DNA of 64,000 bases, from the NCBI GenBank assembly GCA_020746995.1, contig JAGPXD010000005.1:1178001-1242000 (forward strand), written 5' to 3'. Under the pieces are notes generated by a model. The model saw only the letters and a list, made by a program, of their open reading frames with translations, did no database searches and was not told the DNA's origin. This DNA comes from Plectosphaerella cucumerina. Taxonomy: Eukaryota > Ascomycota > Sordariomycetes > Glomerellales > Plectosphaerellaceae. The stretch's first letter is position 1. The number at the start of each line of letters is the position of its first letter. The translations under genes and the position numbers were made by a program. Shown here piece by piece: positions 1 through 12,600 of this stretch.

Positions 1-576
1 CAGCGATTGCTCAGGGATATCCCTGTACTTCCGGGTGATGCACATTGTGAAGCCGAGGTTGATCTTGGGGTCGGGATAGAGTTTCGCGGCGCACAGCTCG
101 ATGATGTTGCCCATGCCTGGAGGGAAAGACGGTTAGCGCAAGTATGCCGCAGGGGAAGGGGATTGTTAATACACTCGGACGGGCCGTGTCTGCAGTCGAC
201 GCCGTCATTTGCCGTCGGGGTGCCGACGAAGGAGAGGGTCCAGTTGACCTTGTCCTGCACGCGCATCATGACGGGGAGGATCATGTCGCGAAGGCAGTCC
301 TGCGAGGGGCTGTCAGTCTTGCCGCCACGGACCATGCGCTGTCGGTACGTTGCTTACCCTTGCATCAGGGCATTTGCTCATGATGTGCGCCTCGAGGGGG
401 ACCAGCTTGTTGACCTGGGCGGCGGGTTCTGTGAAGTGGTGGTTGATAATGACGCGGGGCTGGCCGGCCGTCTGCCACATGGTGAAGCCCAGGAACCCGA
501 GGAAGAGGAGGAGCAGGACGGGCCTGCCCCGTCGGCTGTGCCGCGAGGGTATGAATGTCGGTCGCTTCTCGTCCAT
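1..576 (-). CDS. GILT-family thiol reductase, 3' end cut by window edge
   Basis: Three exons are visible on the minus strand: 576-358, 299-173 and 116-1. Both introns (300-357, 117-172) are GT-AG and keep the frame. The protein starts with a basic stretch and one hydrophobic segment (about residues 20-35), so it is probably a signal anchor or signal peptide. It then shows the redox-centre segment SKCPDARDC (Cys69, Cys75), followed by HGPSECMGNIIELC. The latter matches the GILT signature pattern (Cys-x-His/Tyr-Gly-x2-Glu-Cys-x2-Asn-x4-Cys) except for its first Cys. GILT proteins reduce disulfides in acidic or secretory compartments; the role in fungi is poorly defined. I chose ATG 576 because the open frame beyond it (to 621) starts at TTG. 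The last 10-20% of the protein lies outside the window. Family call is firm; location is inferred. Confidence 0.8.
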
Positions 577-1751
577 GGTCGCTGGGTGATCCGTAGACGA
601 CGTGGATGTTGTATGTGGCAAAGTGTTTGGGGTGACTGCCTGGGGTTTCGACGTGATTGCGAGGATCCACCCAACTTTTAGGGACCAAGCTCAAGGACTT
701 TGTTAGTGTAGCATGCGCCGCCGCCTCAGGGGCAAGCCGTTTTGATGATGGTGTTGGCTGTATGATGTTCAAAAGCCTTCTGGTGCGAATACTTTGCGAG
801 GACAGCTTTCGAGCTACAGGAATACAGCACCTTGTGAGTCAACCAAGACCAGGCTCAAGGACAAGCAATATGCCAACATCGATGGTCGGACTGTTCTCTG
901 GGAGACAGGCCTCAGTACATCAGACAGCTGAATGATACCATAGCGGGGTACTCACATTGGCAGTACTGGCGCGGCATGTTATGGAGTACCGGACTAGCTG
1001 GTGACATAACCGCCAGGCGGGGTCGCAGCTTCCCGATCGGCGGGCTCAATGCCACATCTCGGGCGGCAGCGCAAGGAAACCACGACGGACTGGACCTGGC
1101 TGGACCTGCTCTGACCTGGCCGGACCCGAATCAACCAATGCTAGGCCCTTCTCAGACAAAGGCAACGACGGAAGGTGCAGAAGTCGCAACCTCTGGATGC
1201 CCCTGCCCGAGTCAGATCCTACGTTCCATCGACTCGTCCTGACCACCTCACCTCACAGTCACAGCTGCATTGCATCGTGCTGCAGGCTTCGACCACCCGT
1301 CCGCATTCATCACCAGTGACACTCCCGTGCACATTCCAGAGTCCGGGGTCCCGAGTCTCACCTCACTCACACTCACTCATCTCTGTCCGTCTATTTGCCT
1401 GTCTCTCCCTCTCCCCTCCATCTCCCTGCCAAAAAAGCTCGTTTGTGTAACAAGCGACCGCTGGCAAATACGACCGACCAAACCGACGGAACCCACACAC
1501 AACGCACAAGCGGGCCACTCCACGTCCAGCGTCCAGCATCCTGGCGTTTGCCCCTCCTGGAATCAACGCTCGCTATGCCCTCATCGGGCGTCCTGCCCTT
1601 ATAAGCATCGATGGTCATCGCCTCCCCTGCGCGACATGTCAGAAAGCAGATCGATCCACACACATCCCTTCGACGACATTCGACATTGTAAGGCCGTCAT
1701 CCCGTAGACTCAGCTGCCTGCGCAAACTCCACCTCTCTCGCACACCCCGCC
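577..1751. other. Divergent intergenic region, GILT gene / hexokinase gene
   Basis: About 1.2 kb between two divergently transcribed genes; no coding sequence supported. A strongly pyrimidine-rich stretch (about 1375-1436) lies 300-400 bp before the kinase start, as is common in fungal core promoters. Confidence 0.5.
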
Positions 1752-3438
1752 ATGGAACCTGACGCGAGGCTGCAGGATTTCCTGCAGCCCCTGCGTATCG
1801 ACTCGGATGTCGTGCATCGCCTCTCCGAGGGGCTTCTGGCCACCTTCCGCCAGCTCGCCGCAGAGGACAAGCAACAGTTCCTTCCCACGCCCATCTCAGA
1901 GTCTATTCTCAGGCCAGTCAGCAAGACTGGCCATGGCAGGTGAGTGATATCTTGTGGGTAAGGACTTGATGCAGCAGGCTGACCAGAATGTACAACCTTA
2001 GACACCTTGCTATTGACATGTGAGCACACCATCCCTCTCCTCAGTCATCCCAGGGCAAAATGCTGACCTTCATAGTGGCGGAACCAACCTCCGAGTGGGC
2101 TTCATCGAGCTGTCAGGCCAGGACGTGGCCGATGCCTTGGCCAACGGTAACAGCAACGGCAACGGAAACGGCGCCACCTCAGGCATCTCGTCCCCCAGGG
2201 TCACTCGGCTGAAGGAAAGATCGTGGCCCATCGCCGACCACATCAAAAACGCCGATGTGATCAGCCTCTTCGAGTGGGTGGGCGAGTGCATCGCCTCGGT
2301 CGTCGCCGAGGGCACCCGGGACTGGGACCTCCCTGCAGACCGCGAGATCCCCCTCGGCATCACCTTCAGCTTCCCCATGATCCAGCATTCCCTTAGCGAG
2401 GCTGCTCTCATGGCCATGGGCAAGGGCTTCGTCGTCGAGGGAAACCCCGAGCTGTCGCCTCTGGTCCTCGACGGCTATCGCAAGGCCCGTGGCTCCCTGC
2501 CCCCTATCAAGATCGCCGCCATCGCCAACGACTCCGTCTCTACCCTCGTCTCCTTCATCTACGCCCACGGCGAGACGTCTACCCGCAAGGCCTGCATGGG
2601 CCTCATCGTCGGCACAGGCTGCAACGCCACTGTGCCCCTCGAGCTCCGTCTCCTCCACAAGTCCAAGCGTCCGCAAGTCGTCAGCCTCCTACCCGGCGAG
2701 TCTCTTGACCACCTTCGCATCGCCGTCAACACGGAGTGGAGCATCAACGGCTCCGCGCCCCCTCTGCGCGACCTCGGCCTCGTCACAAAATGGGACGAGA
2801 TTCTCGACCGCGCCGGCGAGATCCCCGGCTTCCAGCCCCTGGAGTACATGACCTCCGGCCGCTACCTCGGCGAGCTCGGCCGTCTCATGCTCGTCGACTA
2901 TCTTGAAAACATCCTCAACATCTCACCAACCAGCTTCCCACCAGCCATTACCCAGAGGCACGGAATCTCAACCACCTTCCTCAGCCACTTCAGGCCCCTT
3001 GACCCTGCCAAACTCGTCTCCTCCCTCAACGTTGAACTTCCCCCAGCGGAAGGTGGTCCCTTCACGTGGACCCCCGAAATCGCCATAGCCCTCTACCACA
3101 TCACCAAGGCCATCGAGGTACGCGCCGCCGGCATCGTCTCGGCAGGCATCGTTGCCCTCCTCAAGCTCGCGGGCGACTTCCCTTCCGGCCCTCCCGCGCC
3201 TGGTGTCAATGGCATCCATCCCGTTAGGGAGCTCGGCGTCGGCTACACCGGTGGCTGCATCGCCCACTTCCAGGACTACCTGGAAGACACCCAGCGCTTC
3301 CTTGACGACCTCGTCCGCATCGATCTCGGCCCCGATGCCCCCGTCAAAGTCGTCCTCATCCCCTGTCACGACGGCGGCATCAAGGGCGCCGGCATCCTCG
3401 CTGCTGCTGCGGAGTCAAGTCAGGACAGGCAGGTGTAG
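1752..3438 (+). CDS. Hexokinase-family sugar kinase (possibly GlcNAc kinase type)
   Basis: Three exons, 1752-1939, 2002-2019 and 2076-3438, give 522 residues. The second exon is only 18 nt. Together the junctions rebuild the ATP-phosphate motif HLAIDIGGTNLR, which is absent if any intron is left in. Further hexokinase motifs are GITFSFPMIQ (sugar binding), AIANDSVSTL with the catalytic base Asp221, and GLIVGTGCNAT (second phosphate motif). The protein should phosphorylate a hexose or hexosamine with ATP in the cytosol. Key residues are present, so I expect activity. The sequence is more divergent than the main glucose-phosphorylating hexokinases and has a Gly/Asn-rich insert (ANGNSNGNGNGA) after the first motif. 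Divergent fungal members include N-acetylglucosamine kinases and regulatory hexokinase-like proteins; I cannot decide between these from sequence alone. It converges with xlnR. Confidence 0.85.
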
Positions 3439-4043
3439 AAGAGTAGAGGCCATGTCATAGCATGTACTTCGCATACCTAGACAATGATATCACTCACCCT
3501 CTGTGCACGCTTGGTCTCTTGAAAAGTGATCATGTCCAGCATTAAAGGCATGGCTTATATTTACACGTTAAACGTAACTCGCGTGTCCCCCTCCCTCAGT
3601 CCCCGCCGTGCCCGCCCCTCCCAGCCCAGGGCGAGTTGTCCGAATTGAAAAAAGCAAAAGTGGTATATCGTTGCTTGCTTGGGTCGCGCGCCATTTCCTT
3701 CCCTTTCGTCCCTCCTAGCGAAGCAGAACCCCGCCAGAGCCCTGCTCGCTCGAGCCACGAAAGGTCCCATCCCAAAGTTCATCCCTGACCGTCTCGTTTC
3801 CGCCGTCCCATTGTTTGTATACCCAGAAAGAAAATAAACACCCAACTGAAGTGGAAAGCAACCTCTTGGGGGTGGGGTGGATCTGTCTCCGGCAACCCCT
3901 CCCCTTTTTCTCCGTCTGAATTAAGAGTTTGTCTTTTTTGTGTTCCATGGAAACTCCCCGGTCTCATAGAAGTAAATCGCGTGCAAGCGGCCAGGGGCAC
4001 CTGGTCTCAGAATGATACATCCGTCCACCGACAGAAAGTCCGA
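3439..4043. other. Convergent 3' region, hexokinase / xlnR
   Basis: About 600 bp between two stop codons of convergent genes, presumably the two 3' UTRs. No supported coding sequence or RNA gene. Confidence 0.5.
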
Positions 4044-6967
4044 CTACAGGGCAAGGCCCGTGCCGTCACCTGTCCATCTATAGAGCGCCAGGAGCTCGCG
4101 GCGCCGTTGGTGTTGCTCGCCCAAGTCTTCTGGCACGCGGCCTCTGACCTGCGCGAGGGCGCTGCGCATGACTTTGCTGAAGTTGCGCTATCAAGCATGT
4201 TAGCGTGATGATGGGATACGTTGAGATTCACTGTACATACCTGATACTCAGTGTTGAGCGTGACGACACAAGCCTCATGTGCTCTGACGATTGTCTCGCA
4301 GGCCTTGACAACCTCGGCAGAGGCCTCAAGTTGCAGCTTATCCGCAATGAGAAGCAGGAGGAACGAGCCCTGGAGGAGGTAGATGCCGAAGAAGAAGGGC
4401 ATGAACTCCAGACCCGGGTCGTATTCGAGAATGCTGTTGATGGCTTTGGCGGCGCTGACGGCGTGGTCGGTTGCCGTGATGAAGCCTTGGCTGGAGATCC
4501 AAAGATCATTGTCATCCAGCAGATTGATGGGATCCCACTTCCCGGCGAGCAGGATGTGAAGCACGTGCATGACGTGAGTGCCGTAGGCCATGACAATCTT
4601 GGTCTGAATGTCAGACTCGGTCATGCGGTTCGAAGCGTTGGTGTGGACCGAATGGACGGACGGGGTTCCAATGTCGCCGGCGTGGTGCTCGGAGGTGTCT
4701 TGTGGAGAGGAGTGTTGCTGATCGCCCATCATGGAAGTCTCGCAGTCGGCCCTCCGCAGGTGCAGCTGCTCGAATCGCCGCAGGCTCTGTTCGTACGCCT
4801 CGAGATGCCGCGTGATCTCGGCAGCTTGGTCATCCCATTCTTGGGCAGATCTGAAGCCGAGACCGAACCTCGGGTGGTTCCTCGCGTGGTGTAAGTCCAC
4901 AATTTCGCCAAGGATGGTCATCAGAGGTAGGAAATAGCCGAAGATGCTGTGGCCGGTACACTCAAAGTGCGGACCCCTGATGCGGCTCGGCCGCTCGTCT
5001 GCCAAGCTTGGGTCGGTAGCACCGTATCCGTAGAAGTCTCCGGACTGCCAGGCCATGTCGTCCATTGGTTGCTGGAGACCGGAGCATTCGAGGTCGAGAA
5101 GGAAGAGGGGCCTGTTGTAGCACAGAGCCAGGTGCCGGTCGACGATGTAGGTAAGCCACCAGATGCGTCGACGCTCTTCGCGCTCCTCCTCCGTGATGAC
5201 CGGTGTGCTTGTTCCGCCGTTCCGGATGACACCGTCACCGCCATCGCCGGTGAGCCCGACTTGTTGGGCCACAGATAGGGGCAGCTCCCGGCCAAGTTTC
5301 AGCTCACGGGCGAGCGACCATGCGGCGTTCCACCACCGCAGGCTTGCGCCCTTGTACTCACTAGCCGAAACGACCGTCGCCAGATGAATGTAAGTGATGA
5401 CATCGTCCAGCTTACCGGCAGCGCCGAAAGCGCCGGACTCGCCACTCAACGCATCGAGGCTCATGGAGCCGGGCAGGGCAACGCCGAGGCCGCCAAGAGC
5501 AACACCGTCGTAGATGGGACTCGTGACCGGAGACCCTTCACCCGATGGCGTGTGAATCAGCGGCTTGAGAAGACTGACTGTCAGCTCCAAAAGCTTCTGG
5601 CAGATCTTCTGGCGCGCGGAAGGCACGCTCGTGAGGAAGGGGGCATCGCTGGTTTGCGCCGCAACCCAGAGCATGCTCGCGAGAAGGGCTGGCTGGCACA
5701 CGCGGGGCTTGGTCGGATGCAAGAAGGAGCGCTTGCGGAAGACGTAGCCGAGGACGTAGGGCGACATGGGGTGCATCTTGGCGGATGAGGATGACGCAAA
5801 GTACAGATCGACCAGGTCGCAAGCAAGTGAGACGGGCATGGTGTTTCCCAGATGGGGGAGAAGGGGCTCAAGAACCGGATACCGGAGCTGTTGTTGGTTG
5901 CCGTGGCTATAGCCATGATGAGGCAGCGGGGGCGGGTATTGCGCCGTGGGTGAGGGCATTCCCATCCAGCCGGGCGAGGTGGGCTCTGTAGGCATGTATG
6001 CGCCCATGGAGTTTTGGCCATCCATCCGGAACTGGGTGTTGTTTGGGTATCCAGGGGGGCTCTGTGTCATAGGATAAGGTAGGTCGGGGTAGTTGGAGGC
6101 ATATGCTGCATGGGCTGGCGCGTTCATCATGTGCGTGGCCATCCCTTGCCTCTCGTAACCCGAATGGACACCTCCATAGGCGTTGAGATCCAGTGACCCA
6201 GATCTCTCGATATGATCTCGTTCCAAGCCCGGATGTGCTACCATTGGCCCTTGCGAGCCATTCATCTCGTCCATTGCCACCAACTGCCCGGCCTGCTGAC
6301 CATGGTGCATGGATTCGTCGGCTGAGTCGTCGGATAGCTTCTCATTCCTGCTGCTCGCGTGCGGCGCATGTGATGACGAGTGCGGAGGTGTCGACCCCTT
6401 GGATTCTGATTGCGAGTCGGCAGATTTCGCAGAGTCGTTGGCATCAGCTTTTCCACCAGAAGCGGCATGCGCAGCCTGCTGGGCGAGGTCTTTCCTCGAA
6501 GCCTTGCCTCGCTTCTTCCTTTCTCGGGCGTACTCGCACGTGAGACCGAATTCTGTTTTTGACGTCAGAACTATTGTGTTGGCGGCAGTATGTCAATGCT
6601 CGAGCTCACCAATGCAGTGTGCGCAAGGATGTTGACCGTCGCACTTCGTCCTCAGCTGATTACATTGGTCACAGGCACGGCTGATGCGCCTGCGAATCGG
6701 CCCTGATACTCCGGCGGAGCGTGGTCCTGGTGCGTAGGGATGTTGCCGCTGCTTGTGCTGAGGGCCGCCGCGGGCCATGTGAGGATCGTGAATGCCGACA
6801 TGCTGTTGGAGCTGCTGCTGGAGGGCATACCCCTGGGACATGTCGTTCATGCCGGCTGGGGGGAGGTTGTGAGCTGCATGCCCTTGGGGGACATGACTGT
6901 TGGAGTAGAGAGTCGACGAGGGGATGTTGGTGTAAGGCGAGAAGCGGTGCAACGGATTGGACAACAT
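4044..6967 (-). CDS. xlnR: XlnR/Xyr1 Zn2Cys6 activator of (hemi)cellulase genes
   Basis: Three exons, 6967-6610, 6552-4241 and 4187-4044, encode 937 residues, the usual length of XlnR/Xyr1. The zinc cluster (Cys99, 102, 109, 115, 118, 125; core [21 protein letters not shown]) is followed by the basic block [17 protein letters not shown]. Intron 1 falls between Cys118 and Cys125. The middle holds the fungal-specific transcription factor domain ([13 protein letters not shown]..., [38 protein letters not shown]). The last exon restores the conserved tail ending [13 protein letters not shown]; without removing intron 4188-4240 the tail becomes unrelated sequence. The protein start MLSNPL also matches orthologues. 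The known role is D-xylose/xylan-responsive activation of xylanase, cellulase and pentose-catabolism genes from GGCTAA-type sites in the nucleus. Very confident orthology. Confidence 0.97.
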
Positions 6968-9282
6968 CTTGTCCCTCTGTGGCTGCGGTGTCCCGCCTCG
7001 GTCCGGTCGTCGGGGAAGTGATGGTATATGGCCGGTTCAGGCCGCTGCGTAGAGGGCACTGTTAATTGCCGGTCTCTCTCGGTGTAGAGGTGATGTTGGC
7101 CGTCGTGATCCCAGAGATACACAGGCACTGACTGCTGTGCTCTTGGTGGAAGGTGAATCGAGAGGTGGGTGAAAAGCGGATCAGATGGTGACGGAGGAAG
7201 GATGGGCGCAAGGTGTGTATGTATGTATGGAGATGAGATGAATGGCGACCAGGGGTGCGGGGGACTCCCCAAGTGTCCTCACAAATAAGAATGTAAGGTA
7301 GGTACCACAACGGCACTGGCCGCGTCCTGGGATGTGGGGAAGAAACTGGACGGACGGGGTGCATGATGATGCCTGGGAGTCTGGGACCAGGCAGTTCGGG
7401 GCACGGCACCAGGCCTGCACATCAGGAGACCTCACACCAACACACTGATGATGGCCAGGTTGTGAGGATGGGCGGCGTCTGCGCGGCGGGGTGGTGGTGT
7501 CTGCCACGGCAAGGGGGGGGAGTGTGTTCTCGGTGGATCGACCTCTGCCGTCCCCTGTCCTGGGACACACACCTCCCTCCCAGAGATGGTGGGAATAACA
7601 GGAAGACAGGGGGGTGGACTCACCCAAGGAGTGTGCCGTGGCTTTGGAGGAAGGGGTCAAAAGGCCTTCCGGAAGTTTGGTCCGAATCGGTGCGGTGCTT
7701 GGCGGAGGAACAGGACGCTGCGGTAGACGCCCTACTGCTATGGCCACCAGAGAAGAGAGAAGGCGGCGTGACGAAAATAGGAGGGCGATGCGTTGGTCTG
7801 ACGCAGAGAGTCGCGGTCACACTCGGTCTAGGTAGCTCGCGGTGAGTCTTTGAGGTCGTCGAGGCACTCGATATCTCCGGCCTCGGTGGGATTCGAAAGC
7901 GGCTTTTTCACCGGGTGTCTCTGCGAGTGAGTACTTCGCCGCTGCGTGCCTTAAAAGTTGAGGAAGACGGGGCGTATGGTGCCGGAAGAATTATGTCTCG
8001 AGCTTTGCGACTCGTACCGGAAAGAGTTAAACCAGGCAGCGTGGCTGTCATGTGTTTTCGCGGGGATGTCGAAGTGATACTCGTAAAGCGTCTGGAAGTT
8101 GGGCGAGGAGAAGGAGTTTCTTCACTGCGCTAGGCCGAGGGCCGGCCTCCGGTGACAGACAGGCGGACGGACAGAGACCTCTGAGGGCTGGCATGATCTC
8201 GCCCTCGCCCATGTGGGGTGCCGCTTGTACGTAAAGGGGACCCCATCTGACGGGGGAAGGTGACGGTGAGGGGAAGACAGGGATGCCCCCATTTCGCGAG
8301 GTCTTCTTGTCGTTGGGCCAAGCGGGCGAATGGCGTCGCTTGCCAGGAGGGCCAGGTGGAGCAGCGCATCTGCTGAACGGATCCTCTCCGACCTTTGACG
8401 GGCGCCGAGTCCAGCGTCGGTCGAGTGGATGGCGGGGGGCCAACGGCATGGTCGTATCGTGTCGAACGTCTAGACTACGACAGACAAGCCTGACAAGGCA
8501 GGCCTGGCAGGCATGTGAGCAGACCGAGGACAGAGATGAGGGTCCGTGGCATCGTCGTTAGATCGTTGCAGGGCGAGGCCCCTCTCTTTCGCATCGCCTG
8601 ATGAGCCGAGGGTCGAGAAAACTCGGCCGGGCCTTGCCATTGCCGTTGCCCTCGACGCCCCGGCCGGCCCATCGACCGAGAAATGCCTGGGATGAGTTAG
8701 TCCAGCGGATCCTAGGAGTTCCACAACGGTGATGCCAAGGCACGCTGGCCTCGTCAAACCTGACAATGCTATGCCGACGCCATCTCATCATCGCGGTGTG
8801 TCCCGAGCCGAGCTTAGACCCCCTCGGCGAACATGCAAGGTGGACGAGTACCTAGGCCTGGGTGAGCAAGCCATCGAGCGTTGGACTTGAACACTGCACC
8901 CTACACGCCCCGAGACATGCAGGCAGTTGGTACACTAGCCCTTCGTGGCGCGGGCCGTTCATCTGTATCAGGCAAGGCACGGAGCCTCCTCAACGTGGTG
9001 GCACTTTGGCCCAATCTAATGCGCAGGTCGGCACGCAGCAGGGCATGATGCTTGGCCATCCAAGAGGCGTTTTGTCGCCTGCCGCCAATGCCAGTGCCAG
9101 ACCAGAGTGTCGACGCCATGTGCAGGCCATCTGTGTGCGTGTTCCTTGGTGGCAAATGCAGATGCTGCAGATGCTGCAAGGTGCCAGGGTCCGCAGCCAG
9201 GGCGTGGTCCAAGAGCATCGGATGATGGGTTCCCCGGATTTGCATGGTCTGGAATCAAATTGGCCCCGGTGTGACACGCTTG

Positions 9283-9303
9283 CAGCAGCAGCAGCAGCAG
9301 CAG
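9283..9303 (+). repeat. CAG trinucleotide microsatellite, 7 units
   Basis: Seven uninterrupted CAG units in non-coding DNA upstream of xlnR. Confidence 0.9.
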
Positions 9304-9669
9304 CATGACGGGGTGGCAGTGTCATGATGCTCGGAAAAGGAGAGGAGCAACCAAGCCAAGGGCAGACTGAAGAAACAAAAGCGCCGCCGTCATTCTTTGC
9401 GGGCTCACAGCTGTCCAGAAAGAGCGCCGGGAAACCCCCGGTCAAGATATCAGACGTCTACAACCTTGGTTAGCACAGGCATGCCGCACAGGCATGCCAT
9501 GCTTGACTAGGTCGAGAGTCACAGCTGCTCGAACTGGGCGGTCCGGTCTCGGTGAAAACTGCGACTCGGCGAGACCATGGTGCTGGTGGCGTGGTCTGCG
9601 TGTAGTAGGTGGTAGTGAGGGTGGCACCTCACAGGCAGACCATGCGGGCGGACATGCAAGTCGTAGGCA

Positions 9670-9693
9670 GGAGACGGAGACGGAGACGGAGAC
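9670..9693 (+). repeat. GGAGAC hexanucleotide repeat, 4 units
   Basis: Four perfect GGAGAC units in the same non-coding region upstream of xlnR. Confidence 0.9.
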
Positions 9694-12600
9694 GCAAAGG
9701 CGAATGCGGAGGACTCAGGCGTCGAATACTGGGTGTGACCAGGGTGCACTAGCCATGCCAGGCCAAGATGGCCGCAATGTCATGAGAGACTGCCCAGACC
9801 TCTCTCGATCCAATCCAAAGGGGCTGCCTCTGGCGCCGGTAGTTCGCGATGGCAGCCGACGAGACGATGGAGCCGCGGTGCGGCTGGTGGCTGAGAGGCG
9901 TCTGCACATCTGCGTGGCCGAGCCGGGGTCCGAAGAGAGGGAGCCGAGTCGTGTGTGGTGGCTGGCTGGCAGAGATCAGAGCTGCGAGCACTACGCGAGA
10001 GAGGAGGTCATGTAGGGTTGTGGCACAGACGGACTGCAGAGGTCCTGTTGGCGCCAGGAGTCGAGAGAGGACGCATTCGTCGCGGGCGGCGGGCAGAAAT
10101 TGAGGATCGATACCTTGCTTGTTTAGGTGCTGCGTGATGCATGAGATGAACCCAGTTGGTGAGACGGAGGCAAAGGGCCAGAACGACGGCGATCTTGACG
10201 ATCTGAATGATGAGCATTCCATGTCCCATGTCCCCCGCCTTTCGACCGGTGAGGCCCTTTGGCTCCTTCCGCCCCCCGATGCTGAAGGTCCCCGTCCCGC
10301 CGGGAGGGAAGGAGGGACTCTCGCACGCTCGCTCCATCGTACAAGTCCGCTGCCTCGGGCGGAAGGTGCAACGCAGCCACAGGACTGAGATGAGGAAGTT
10401 GCGGAGGGCGGGAGGTGTGGAGCCGCCTGGAGGCGAGGAAAGAACCAGGGACGATCCGGCAGGTACCACACCCGTCCTTGTCTTCTGATTCGCGGGCGTG
10501 AGTGCCACCGAACGCATGGCGCCGGCACCCCCTTCCGTGATTTCTTTTCTGGCTCGAGACACTGGACACACTGGCAGACCGTGGGCGTGGCCGCCGCGTG
10601 GGGCGTCAGTTCTCTCCACGTCCGAGTCTGCTGTTTGTTCCTCGGGGACAAGTCATTCACAGCCAGTTGTCCATCCCCAGGTTTTCGAGTCCTCTGACCA
10701 CAGCCAAAGTCTGGAACACCAAAGCAAGCCAGGCATTCCTTGCTCCATCACATCGGCCCTATCACATCCTACGGCCCTAGCTGCCCGCCCATCATTCTAG
10801 GATGCCCTGGGGCGTACCATCAACGTACACACACCAATCGCAAACTTGATCCCTCCCAGAGCAAGATGATCATACCGCCGCCCCGAGAGGGTGACACATG
10901 AAGCCAAGATCCCGGGCTCCGCCAGACTAACTTGCTTGCAGACTCGCATAGGCTCGCAAAAGACTGCCTCGACTGCCTCACCACGCGCCGAGGAAGACGC
11001 CGCCGCCACAGTACACCCAGCACGGCCTCGACGCCTACCTCGCAATGATGGGACGCCTTGCCGTGGGTGCCAGTGGTCGTTGAACGCCCAGCGCCCGCAG
11101 ACATGGGGCCGATCGGCCGCATTCCACTCTCTCAACGGGCCGAGGGCGGACCGGTGTGTATGGATGTGGCTGGCCCCCCCTCGAGCAGGCCTGGCATGGT
11201 CACGGTCACTCGTCAACCATCACAACTTCTCTGCTTCTCCTGACTGGCCCCCCCTCCGCATTCGCTGCATCTGGGGAGTTGGGGTTGCGCGTCGCATCTT
11301 GCAGACAGCCATCCCCCTCCAACGGCCCGGCCCCGAATCTCCTGACGCCCAACCTCCGCATCACCCACACCTTATGGCTTCGCCATTGCCCTTCCCCTCA
11401 TCTGCCTCAGATGGGTGCGGGCCCTGGCCGGCCGGCCGTCGTCACAGGGTGTTTGCCAACATTTGAACCAGGAGCACACCACCCGGGGTCCGGTGGCGAA
11501 GACGTCAGTTGAAAGACATTCCCAGCTAGCCCATCGTTCGGATGTGCCTGGTTCTTCCACCACTCGTTCCCCGCATCCCCATCTCTACGAACAAGCACAA
11601 CATTTTGATACAGCTTCTTGGGACAGAACCACCCCATACCGACAATCGAGACGATGGGACTCAAAGCACAAAACTACCTCGGCTTCTAGGCCACTCGGGC
11701 GAAGAAAGCCAGTCCTCCTGCTGCTGCTGCAGATGGGTAGCACTGGGACATGGCACGGCGGCCTGGCTGCATATTCGTTCGGCCCATGTCCAATATCGGC
11801 CGTCGGACCGCCATTCCAAGATTCCAGGTGGGTCCGGGCGCCGTTTCACGGCACGCTCTCCTATTTGTGGATTCACAACTCAAGGTCCCTCGATTTGGAG
11901 GGCCCTTCAACCTGTGGGCATCCGGATCACACCAGGCGTCATCCCGGTTTTCACAGCCCGAGCAGCATTCTTACTTCTTACTTCTCGGTGTGGGAGCGGC
12001 GAACAGTGTTTGACCGAAGCGCATCAGAAAACCTGGGGTCACGACCCTCAGTGATCGCGATGCCACAGTACAGAGTACAAGCTATGTCGCCGCAAAACCG
12101 TTCGCAAAGGTCAATGGAGCGGGCATAAGCGGCCAGCTGTTCGGGGCGCGCTGCCCTTCGTACCGACAATCTCCTCGGTTCCTACTGTGGACAGCTGCCC
12201 TCGGACATTCGGTTTCTGACACGGCTCAGCGCACCACGTCACTACGAAACCCCAGACAGACCCCTATTTCTGCGAGACTAGCACCCCAATCTGCTTCTCA
12301 CCCCGGTGGCGCACTCCAGGGTCTCATATATTGCTGTGCTGCCACGACCTGCAATGCGTTCTCGCTTCGCTCGCTCGCACCAGCGCTATGGGGACTTTGG
12401 TCGCCTATTTGGGCCAGACACATGCGAACACCACGTGCCGGGTAAAGAGACCTACGTCCTGGAGATCTGTCAAGGACCATTTGCCTCTCTGACTGGCTCG
12501 GGGGATACACCTCTGGGCTCCGGGACGACCGGAGCGCTGGTATCGAGCTAGGGATTCCATCGCGGAGTCTTTGACGAGGCTGACTCCCTGAGGGTGTCCC

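Noticed and set aside
7181..7747. 188-codon minus-strand frame in the xlnR upstream region
   Set aside because: No recognisable features, composition like non-coding DNA.
9749..10660. 303-codon minus-strand open frame upstream of xlnR
   Set aside because: No domain, irregular composition (Arg/Ser/Pro/Trp scatter), no splice support; GC-rich DNA gives long chance frames.
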